Source: Heracleum sosnowskyi (lineage: Eukaryota; Streptophyta; Magnoliopsida; Apiales; Apiaceae). From it: a stretch of 64,000 nt of DNA. Shown one piece after another: positions 22,014 through 30,647 of the stretch; the first letter of the stretch is position 1, and every line of letters begins with the position of its first letter. A program made the translations under genes and the position numbers. The stretch lies in NCBI GenBank assembly GCA_030848705.1, contig CM061239.1:85666363-85730362 (forward strand), written 5' to 3'. Below the pieces are notes generated by a model. It was not told where the DNA came from and ran no database searches. It saw nothing but the letters and a program-made list of their open reading frames with translations.

Positions 22014-22854
22014 TTGTAAACTTAATTTGACTCATGTTAATGTGGTTTTCTGGTTGTGAACTTTTCGATAAGTTGTTAATTTTCTGTACTCTGGTTATGG
22101 TTATGTGGTTTTTATGGATTGTGGAGTTATACTCCATATCGTTGTTATGGATCATGGATTTAGTATGGATTTTATGGATTAATATGGACTAGTTTGGAAT
22201 TTGGCATTTTTTTTACTTGTATTTTGGCATTTTACTTGTTTGCATATTGTGGCCTTTTTGAATTGGATTGTGGCCTTTTGGTATTGTGATTTGTATCGGC
22301 TTTTTGGTACGGCCGTGGTCATTTATATTACAAATGAAACCTGTTTGTGATGTGGTTAAGTATGTGTGGCTAGTACCACACTTCAGCCACACTACCTATT
22401 ATATTATATTGGGGGATAGTTACTACAATTATTAGTGACTAAAAGCAGTTGTTTAATAGTATATGAAACATACAAACGACCACAGAAAAATTATAAAATG
22501 TGGCCATACCCAAGTTTTTTGCCACGATTTACCAATAAATAGTGCGACCAAAACTAAGCCTTTGATGAATGTTGGTATTTAGCCACGTTATTAATTATCT
22601 TTAGCCACGACCCATCCTGTGGCTGAAAGCTGGTATTTAGTCACACTTTTGAGCTTAAAACAGGGGCTGTCAGACCCAAGGGGTGGTATGCTTTAGTCAC
22701 TCTGTTTTGAGTTACAGCCACACATCTGGGGTGTGGCCGTAGGGGGCGTAAAATGATCCGACCTTAGGTGACACTTTGCTGAAAAATTAAAACGTGACGT
22801 AAAGTGCTTAGCCACACGTATTTTATGTGACGGAAGCCAAAATTTGACGTAGTG
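22014..22854. repeat. CACTA right terminus: 3' UTR, subterminal repeats and TIR
   Basis: 22014-22340 is T-rich 3' flank of the TNPA-like gene. From about 22355 the words GTGGCTA, TTAGCCAC and TTTAGTCAC recur in both orientations (for example near 22433, 22580, 22605, 22637, 22693 and 22809). The TIR occupies 22827-22854. Repeats are denser here than at the left end. Confidence 0.85.
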
Positions 22855-25530
22855 AGAAGAAACTTCCACCTTGATCATTTCTTTTGGCATTGGCTCTAGT
22901 GATTAGCTCCTTCATTCTAGCTCCCAGTGCCTTGTCTCTCAACACCAGCATTTTGTAGATTTCTTGAACAGCATGAACTCTTCCTGGATTGGCATTTGAA
23001 CTGAGTATTTCATCTAGTACCTTCAGAATTGACTTGGTTTCCATTTTGGATGGGCTACCAATATTCATGAAGCTGTTCCTTCTTGTGCCATCCTTAGTTT
23101 CAGATCTGTAGAAAACACTTGGTGGATTTGAGTAGACTTCAGGTAGTTTCTGTATGATCAGGTTCTGGATTTGCATATCCAATATTTCATTGAATGGTGT
23201 TTGAGTTGCCCTGATCTTTCCCTTCAAAGCACACAACACCTTTGCTGGCAGACTCTGCAATAGCTGCATTGTGATGAAATAAGATATGCCAGAAGTTAGA
23301 TAAATACTTACAGCCCATCTTTTCTCATCATTCACCATTACACTGACACTGATAATTTGCTCCTTTAACAGTTTTGTGGTGTTGGTTGGACGGTTGCTAG
23401 GAGCATTCATTGCTTCTTCCACCAAACTGCTAAACTCACTGTCATGGTTGTGTAATGTGCTCTCCCTGTAATCCACCATCAAGACATTGGCTTCCTCTTG
23501 ATCATACTCAGTACCATTGGACCAAGTAGTTCCTTTATGGATGGATTCAGGCAGTTTCCCTTTACCTTTCCCAAGTTTGTTTTGTTCCTCCATTTCTCTC
23601 CATTTCTTGTGCAGAGCAGTTTCTTGAGTTTCTTGAATAGGTTCTCTAATCACCACAGGAGGCAAGATTGGATGTCTAGATGCAGGTCTTCTGTGCAATG
23701 CATCTTGAGTTTCCTTTGACATTAACACCCTTTCTCCATCCATTTCCATTTCAACAGGCTGTTCAGCTTTATCCTGTGGTTTTGCACTGCTTGGTTTGAC
23801 TTGCGCCCCCTTAGACATTGCTTTCCTTTTAGCTCCCCCTCTGGTCTTCACAGCTACAGGCTCCCCCTGAGTTCCACCTGATTCTTGAATAGGCAAAGAT
23901 TCTGATCTTGCTACCTTCTCCCCCTTAGTTGAGTTGGCAGCTACCAGGTCAGTTAGGAACTGAATAGAGAGTTGAGTAGCAGCAAAACCATCAACCACCA
24001 GTTGAGAGAGAGAGTCCAGTTTGGAGTCCAAAGTAATACACTGTCCTTCAAGAGCTGCAATCCTGTCACCAAAAGTAGCAGAGGGGCCACCAGACCTTAA
24101 CCTTCTTGTAGGGGAAGGAAAAGACAGGGGCTTGGAGGCTATGGGGGTTCTCACACTCTTAGGGTGTTTTTGAGTGATCTCATCACCCCTCACAGGTTGA
24201 CTCTCAAGGCCTAGTGCCTGAATAATGTGGGCTCCCTCAATATCTCTCTGGACATGCTCAAGTCCCTCTCCTTTTGCCAGCTCATTTGGCTGCCTCTCAT
24301 TTTTATGCTCACCTCTCTTTTCTTTTATCTCTCTTTTCTTTTGCACACCCTCACTCAACCTAGATGCATGGGTATGAGCAGTACTAACATGCATGGAAGG
24401 AGAAGATTTAGAATGTACCTGTAGGAGTTTAGCAAGAGGTAGGTCATCATCAGAGGCATCCTCAACCAGTACAGCATCAAAATTAGGCTGGGAGGGCTTG
24501 ACAGCATACTGAGTAGGAATGTTACTGTCAGTTGTAGTCTGGACAGCAGGGTCTGGCATGACAGCATCTTTGGGAGGTGGAGTGACAGTATGTTCTGTAG
24601 TGACAGTATCTTTCTCTCCACCGTTGACAGTAGCTGTGCCCAGGACAGTAGCATCCCCAGTGTCTTTGACAGCAACAGAGGCTGTGACAGCATCTTCCTG
24701 AAGGTAAGATGCTCCTTGGAGGTCAGACAAAGTGTTGGCTGTTTCATTTTCTGACAAAATACCACTTTGCCCTAGCTCAGTGTTTGGAGGAGTGGTGTCC
24801 ATCTCACTTTGAGAAATGGGTTCTTGTGGACCACTAGATGGGGGCTCATCCATGATTGGAGATGGATGATCAAAACCTGAAGGGTTGGGACTGTCCCCTT
24901 CTCTAGGTTGTGGAGAAGAAACAAAAGAATGTGTAGGGAAGGAAGAAGGTGAAAGTGTAGTAGAGAGTGGGGGCTGATTCACAGATGAAACATGTGAACC
25001 ATCAATAGGAGTAGAGAAATCCTCACTGTGCCCTAACTCACTGTGTGTTTCTTCAAGTGGGGGTATCTCAGGTTGGGAACCATGAGTTTGTGCAGACTCT
25101 GTACAGGGTGCCTTGGGAGACAGGCCAAGTTCAATAGAAGCACCTTGTTGAGAAGGCACATCTAGGGAGGAGTTTATTGCCCTGGTTTCCTCTACAGTCT
25201 TTTGGGAGACTGCAGGGTGGCTGACAGTGGTTTTGGTCCTCCTAGCTCTCTTCTTCTTAGGCTCAGGGGGAACCACTGTGGGTTCGTCGTGACTACCTTC
25301 CTTATTTGCTGCACTAGGTGCAGTGTCTCCCTCTTGACTAACAGAGCTACCACCAACATCAGCTTCTAAGGATCTTTTTCTGGATTCTTGCAAGGCTTCT
25401 CTTTGGGCTTTGGGAAGTCTAGAGGGCCTAGGCTGAGTGTATGGTGTTGAATGTGGGTTAGCTGAATTTGGGTCTAATCCAGCTTCATCCTCAAGAGAAA
25501 AAGAATCATAACCAGTGGGTAATGGATAAT
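22855..25530 (-). pseudogene. Copia1 aORF, middle part (upstream of the CACTA insertion)
   Basis: Open on the minus strand from about 25530 to the CACTA junction at 22855, with no stop until transposon sequence is entered. The N-terminal half is low-complexity P/S/T/E sequence. It contains a D-(T/A)-V repeat block (24490-24700) built from GACAG(T/C)A words and a basic KKKRARRTK stretch near 25250. The C-terminal half is more ordered and includes a coiled-coil-like segment (about 24060-23950). No ATG fits this segment; it is the continuation of the N-terminal piece at 25474-26097 after a frame change. Function unknown. Confidence 0.75.
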
Positions 25531-26097
25531 CAGGAGAGCTCCAACATTCACCTTGTATCCATGGACAAGAGAATGTGTCAGTTTCTTGATGTAGGAAGGT
25601 ATCCCATTCCAGCCTGTGGACTTGGTAGAGAACACCTTGACCATTGCATCAAATATCATGCTCCACTCCTTCCTTAGATACTTCCTGTCCATTTCACCAG
25701 ACGGGTACCACTTGGTTGTTCCCTCTTCGAGAATAGGGCCTGCATACCCAATCTTCAAGAAGAGCTTCTTCAGAGTGTCATCATTAGCAAGTGGAGAAAA
25801 GTGTTGTCCTTCTTCCAGTGTAATTCCAAGAGCAGTATTGATGACCTCAGCTGTGAGAATGTATTGTTGCCCATTTATCTTGAATTCAATAGCTGGGTTT
25901 TCACCCTCAGTTTGAGCAACAGCAGTTCGCCAAAATTCCTCAAGTTTGTCTAGGTTGAGAATTGGAGTTGAGGTAATGGCTGAACGAAGATAGGACTTGT
26001 TCAAGAAAAACACCAGTCCTTTGAAATCGTCACCAGCATCATTTGGGGAAAAGATGCCAGCAAAGTTTGTTTGAGAGAGAGAGTCTGTTTGGGGGCC
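25474..26097 (-). pseudogene. Copia1 aORF, N-terminal part (Transposase_32-like), frameshifted
   Basis: An ATG at 26097 starts MAPKQTLSL, but this frame soon stops. The conserved sequence (QTNFAGIFSPND..., FFLNKSYLRSAITSTPI, EFWRTA, ALGITLEEGQHF) is in another frame, entered after a CTCTCTCTC tract. Removing one TC pair would align the two, which suggests microsatellite slippage. The motif set resembles the 'putative plant transposon protein' domain (Transposase_32) found in extra ORFs of plant Copia elements. The domain stops abruptly at KVNVG near 25550, whereas the Copia2 counterpart continues for about 100 residues, so an internal deletion joins it to the next segment. Confidence 0.7.
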
Positions 26098-26720
26098 ATG
26101 GAGATTTCAAGAAAAGAAGAAAGTGAGAAAGTAGCTTTTTGCTTGAAGAAAAGTATTGTGCCTTGAGTTTTGTGAGAGTGATATGTCTGAGTAACTGGAG
26201 AATAAATATGGGTTTCTCAAACGTTTGCTCAAAAAGTGGAGTTAAAGGACGTGTCTTAACCCACTCTCTTAACACGTGAGTTACTGCCCGTTATTCACTG
26301 TCAATCGTGGGGTGAATATCCAATTACAACGGTCCACTATTGTTGATAGTAACCTGTGCGCTAGAACAGCAACTATTGCGCAAAAACTTGTTGTCACCGT
26401 TAAGCATATGAATGACAGTATCCTTTACAAGGCTTGACAGAAAGTCTTTTCCTGCTGTCAAGAAGGTTGCTGTCAAGAAACACATGACAGTATCCTTCTT
26501 AACGACAGTAACTTCGATTAGTAAATGGTTCTGTCATGAACTTATTAGAATGCTTGATTCATACACTTAACTTAATATTGACAAATTATGGATTTAGCAA
26601 TGTAATCTTTTGAACACAGATATTAAGCAATTAACACAGACAAATCATAAACTCAATAACCACATAAACAGGAACTTTTATTATTATTAATAAAATCATT
26701 AAAATTGAGCATTGAGTACA
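26098..26720. other. Copia1 spacer with CTGTCA/TGACAG word cluster
   Basis: Noncoding leader of the aORF. From 26388 to 26535 the element's word recurs about eight times (GACAGTATCC near 26415 and 26487; GCTGTCAAG twice near 26455-26475). It corresponds in position to the word-rich spacer of Copia2 (54740-54906). Confidence 0.7.
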
Positions 26721-26981
26721 TCATTCTATGATTTTATCAACTAGTTCTAAGACTTCTTCCTTAATCTCTTCTTCAGAGCGGCCTTCTTTTTCAAGAAGTG
26801 CCTGAAGCTCCTTCTCTTCTTCCACAGCCTTGGCTTCTTCTTCCTTAGCCTTGGCCTCCTTTTCCTCGTCTATCTCATCCATGGCGTCCAACAATATTTC
26901 AAAGAGCTCGTCGATCTCTTCATTGTCGGGTTCACTATCACACTTCTTTAGACCAACTTCAATTCCTACTTTGTTTTCCAT
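26721..26981 (-). CDS. Small acidic coiled-coil ORF between pol and aORF
   Basis: 86 codons from a true ATG (MENKVGIEVGLKKCD). The second half is extremely rich in Glu/Lys/Ala (DEEKEAKAKEEEAKAVEEE), with heptad spacing expected of a single coiled coil. It lies on the element's coding strand, in the gap between pol and aORF. No family recognised. Copia2 has no counterpart at the same place. It could be a real accessory gene, a captured fragment, or a chance ORF in GA-rich DNA. Confidence 0.4.
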   Translation of the reverse strand: MENKVGIEVGLKKCDSEPDNEEIDELFEILLDAMDEIDEEKEAKAKEEEAKAVEEEKELQALLEKEGRSEEEIKEEVLELVDKIIE

Positions 26982-27386
26982 TATTTACTTTAAAACTGAG
27001 AGCAGACTGATGAAACCTAAGGTTAATTTATAGGCAAAACCGTCTAAGGATTAAAGTCTAATGGTCAACAGTTAGAGTACCCATACAACTACCACAAAAG
27101 TAATTAATGGTCGTGTCCTCCTTTAATCCTACAGATTAATGCAAAAGAGTGTGAAAGTCCAATGGAACAGATTTTTAACTCTCAAACTTAACAGATAACC
27201 ACATTAAAGTCATACACGGTTTAAAAGTATGAGACTGGCACAAAAATACTGACATGAGAAGTCAAATCAACACATGCTGTCACATAACAGACATAAACCA
27301 AGTAGACAGTAACTTCTCTTGACAGCAGGTTTGAAGTTGCTGTCATGAGCTTCAATAAGAATTGTAAATTTAGAAACCTTAGTAAA
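26982..27386. other. Copia1 pol-downstream spacer
   Basis: No gene. Several copies of the element's word at 27278-27345 (CTGTCACATAACAG, AGACAGTAAC, TTGACAGC, GCTGTCATG). Confidence 0.6.
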
Positions 27387-30300
27387 TTAACATACCAGAT
27401 TCAGCATTCCCAATTCACTTACCAACCTGTTGAAGGTTGCTTCATCCAATGGCTTAGTGAAGATGTCAGCAAGTTGCTTGTCAGTTGGGACATAAATCAG
27501 CTTCACAGTTCCTTGTTCAACATGCTCTCTGATAAAGTGATGTCTTATATCAATGTGCTTTGTCCTAGAGTGTTGAACCGGATTGTCTGAGATGGCTATG
27601 GCACTAGTGTTGTCACAGTAAATAGGAATTTCTCTTAACACTAGACCATAATCTAGAAGTTGACTTTTCATCCATAGAATTTGTGCACAGCAACTGCCTG
27701 CAGCAATGTACTCAGCTTCTGCAGTTGAGGTAGAAACTGAATGCTGCTTCTTGCTAAACCATGAGACCAATCTTCCACCAAGAAATTGACAGCTACCAGT
27801 AGTACTCTTTCTGTCAATCTTGCATCCAGCATAGTCTGAGTCTGAGTAACCAATTAGATCAAATCCAGTATTCTTAGGATACCAAAGGCCTAGGTTAGGA
27901 GTGCCTTTTAAGTATCTAAAGATCCTCTTGATGGCTACCAAGTGTGACTCCTTTGGATCACTTTGAAACCTTGCACAGAGACATGTAGCAAACATGATGT
28001 CAGGTCTGCTAGCAGTTAGGTATAGGAGAGATCCTACCATGCCTCTATAGGTGCTTGAGTCAACTTTCTTTCCTTTAGGGTCAAGATCCAGACTGGTTGC
28101 TGTGGACATTGGTGTCCTTGCAGGAGATGAATCTTCCAAGTTGAACTTTTTGAGAAGTTCCTTGATATACTTAGCTTGACTTATGAAGATTCCATCAGTT
28201 TGTTGAAGAATTTGTAACCCTAGAAAGAATGACAATTCTCCCATCATGCTCATCTCATATTTCTTACTCATGAGATGGGAAAACTTCTCACACAGCTTCT
28301 CATTTGTAGAACCAAAAATGATATCATCCACATAGATTTGTACCAGAATGATGTCCTTGCCATGATGCTTGTAGAAAAGTGTCTTGTCCACAACTCCTCT
28401 GGTAAACTGGTTTTCCAGAAGAAAGGTGGAAAGTGTGTCATACCATGCCCTGGGTGCTTGCTTTAATCCATACAAAGCTTTGAAGAGTTTGTACACAAAA
28501 TTATGCATGTCAGCATCCTCAAACCCTGGTGGCTGTTCCACATACACTTCTTCTTCCAGCTCTCCATTTAGAAAGGCACCTTTGACATCCATCTGAAATA
28601 CTTTGAAGTTGCAGTGTGCAGCATAAGCTAGAAAGATTCTTATAGCTTCAAGTCTGGCAACAGGAGCAAATGTCTCATCATAATCTATTCCCTCCTGTTG
28701 ACAGTAACCTTTAGCCACTAGCCTTGCTTTGTTCCTTGTCACCAATCCATTTTCATCAAGTTTGTTTCTGAAAACCCACTTGGTCTCAATAACTGACTTT
28801 CCCTTAGGTCTTGGAACCAATTTCCATACATTGTTTTTTTTAAACTGATTTAGCTCTTCTTGCATGGCTATCACCCAGTCAGAATCCAACAATGCTTCAT
28901 CAATTGTCTTGGGTTCCATTTGTGACAGGAAGCATGAAAACATGCTGTCAGCAGAGACTTTGTTCCTTGTCCTCACTCCAGAATTAGGATCACCAATTAT
29001 AAGGTCATTTGTGTGATCCTTGGTCCACCTGGTGATTCTGGGCAAGCTACTTGATTGAACAGGAACATTTGCTTCAGCTTGTTGAGTTGAATGCTCATCA
29101 ATACCATTGTCTCCACCATGTTCTTCATTGTCTCCAGTGTCAACACTGTTCTGAATGTTAGATGTTATGGTGTGTGATTGAGCTGGAGTTTGATCGACAG
29201 TAGTGGTGTTGACAACATCTTTGTCAACTTCAATAATTTGGGTGAAGCTAGGTTCTTCATCTACAATCTCCTCAGCTTCCAGGTATCCTTGATTCTCAAA
29301 TCTGAATGTCTGCATCTTTCCTTCTTCATGCAGTCCTGGAAACTTGGTTTCATCAAATGTGACATTAACACTTTCTTCAATAATCCTGTGTTCCATAACA
29401 TAAACTCTGTAGGCAGTCCTTTCTGTGCTGTAACCCATGAATAATCCTTCAAAAGCCTTGGTGTCAAATTTTCCTTTCTTCTCATGGTTGTCTTTCATCA
29501 TAAAGCATTTGCTCCCAAACACATGAAAATATTTGACAGTAGGTTTCTTTCCAGTTAACAGACAGTAAGGAGTACTTGCATGAGTTTTGTTGATCATGGT
29601 TCTGTTCTGAGTATAACAGGCTGTGTTGATAGCTTCAGCCCAGAAATATGTTGGCAACTTAGCATCATGCAACATAGTTCTAGCTGCTTCAATGAGAGTC
29701 CTGTTCTTTCTTTCTACAACTCCATTCTGCTGTGGAGTTCTTGCAGCAGAGAATTGTTGTACAATTCCTTCATCTTTACAGAAATTTCCAAGTGTGGCAT
29801 TTCTGAATTTTGTACCATTGTCACTCCTCAAGATTTGAACTTTTGAGTTTGGGGTTCTATCAAGAACTCTGACTTGATCAATAATCACTTGAGCAGCTTC
29901 ATCTTTGGATTCAAGAAATTTCACCCAAGTGTACCTTGAGTAATCATCCACCATTACTAAGGCATACCTCTTTCTGGCCATTGATGGTACATTGACTGGT
30001 CCAAAGAGGTCCATGTGAATTAACTTGAGTGCTTCTGTGTTGGTGTTTACTTGCTTGGACTTGTGCACAGCTCTTCTCAGTTTGCCCATTTGACAATCTT
30101 CACACAGTCCTTCTTGACAGAATTCCTGTTGGGGCAAACCTCTCACTAACTCCTTCTTCATCAGAATATTCATTGTCTTGAAGTTGAGATGTGAGAGCTT
30201 CCTGTGCCAAAGCATACTGTCACCAACAGTAGCTTTACTGTAAAAACAGTAAACTTTATCCTTCTTTGTTGAGCTTAGATCAGCAACAAACAAGCTTCCT

Positions 30301-30647
30301 TTTCTGACCCCTTTTAGAGAGAGGCTTCCATCCTTCTTGTGATAGATGTTGCAAACCATCATGTCAAAGTCAACCTTAAATCCTCTGTCACTGAATTGGC
30401 TGACACTGAGTAGGTTGTGCTTCAATCCATCCACAAGAGCAATATCTTCAATGACAACATTTCCAATTTCCAGACAGCCATATCCCACTGTGTAACCCTT
30501 GCTGTTGTCTCCAAAGGTTATGATTGGGCCAGCTTTCTCTACATAATGTGATAGCAGGGCTTTATCACCTGTCATGTGTCTTGAGCAACCACTGTCAATT
30601 ATCCACATGACCTGATTTTTCTTCTTACCCTGCAAAACAGAATGTTT
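27387..30647 (-). CDS. pol: Copia1 pol polyprotein (protease, integrase, RT, RNase H)
   Basis: Open for about 1,086 codons directly after the gag UAG (30648-30650) and in the same frame, so expression by stop readthrough is plausible, as known for SIRE1. Domains in order: aspartic protease (IIDSGCSRHMTGD), GAG-pre-integrase zinc region (LWHRKLSHLNF), integrase core (HMDLFGPVN, RSDNGTKF, QQNGVVERKNRT carrying the D, D and E), a variable linker, reverse transcriptase (KARLVAKGY, YVDDIIFGS) and RNase H (STAEAEYIAAGSCCAQILWM). It ends ...FNRLVSELGMLNLVC. No lesion seen; it looks competent. Confidence 0.93.
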   Translation of the reverse strand, partial: KHSVLQGKKKNQVMWIIDSGCSRHMTGDKALLSHYVEKAGPIITFGDNSKGYTVGYGCLEIGNVVIEDIALVDGLKHNLLSVSQFSDRGFKVDFDMMVCNIYHKKDGSLSLKGVRKGSLFVADLSSTKKDKVYCFYSKATVGDSMLWHRKLSHLNFKTMNILMKKELVRGLPQQEFCQEGLCEDCQMGKLRRAVHKSKQVNTNTEALKLIHMDLFGPVNVPSMARKRYALVMVDDYSRYTWVKFLESKDEAAQVIIDQVRVLDRTPNSKVQILRSDNGTKFRNATLGNFCKDEGIVQQFSAARTPQQNGVVERKNRTLIEAARTMLHDAKLPTYFWAEAINTACYTQNRTMINKTHASTPYCLLTGKKPTVKYFHVFGSKCFMMKDNHEKKGKFDTKAFEGLFMGYSTERTAYRVYVMEHRIIEESVNVTFDETKFPGLHEEGKMQTFRFENQGYLEAEEIVDEEPSFTQIIEVDKDVVNTTTVDQTPAQSHTITSNIQNSVDTGDNEEHGGDNGIDEHSTQQAEANVPVQSSSLPRITRWTKDHTNDLIIGDPNSGVRTRNKVSADSMFSCFLSQMEPKTIDEALLDSDWVIAMQEELNQFKKNNVWKLVPRPKGKSVIETKWVFRNKLDENGLVTRNKARLVAKGYCQQEGIDYDETFAPVARLEAIRIFLAYAAHCNFKVFQMDVKGAFLNGELEEEVYVEQPPGFEDADMHNFVYKLFKALYGLKQAPRAWYDTLSTFLLENQFTRGVVDKTLFYKHHGKDIILVQIYVDDIIFGSTNEKLCEKFSHLMSKKYEMSMMGELSFFLGLQILQQTDGIFISQAKYIKELLKKFNLEDSSPARTPMSTATSLDLDPKGKKVDSSTYRGMVGSLLYLTASRPDIMFATCLCARFQSDPKESHLVAIKRIFRYLKGTPNLGLWYPKNTGFDLIGYSDSDYAGCKIDRKSTTGSCQFLGGRLVSWFSKKQHSVSTSTAEAEYIAAGSCCAQILWMKSQLLDYGLVLREIPIYCDNTSAIAISDNPVQHSRTKHIDIRHHFIREHVEQGTVKLIYVPTDKQLADIFTKPLDEATFNRLVSELGMLNLVC

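Larger units (their letters stand above)
11905..22854. mobile_element. CACTA (En/Spm) DNA transposon, complete, 10,950 bp
   Basis: The terminal inverted repeats are 28 bp, begin CACTACGTCAAATTT and differ at two positions. The 3-bp target duplication AGA is at 11902-11904 and 22855-22857. Subterminal GTGRCTAAA-type repeats occur at both ends. Inside are a small GRF zinc-finger gene and a TNP2-type transposase on the minus strand, a 174-bp tandem repeat, and a TNPA-like gene on the plus strand. The element is inserted in the Copia1 aORF and so is younger than Copia1. Confidence 0.96.

Noticed and set aside
22823..25393. The 856-aa frame as a host gene
   Set aside because: It lies between Copia1 pol and LTR on the same strand, carries the element's own word repeats, and continues in frame on the far side of the CACTA element. 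It is retrotransposon aORF.
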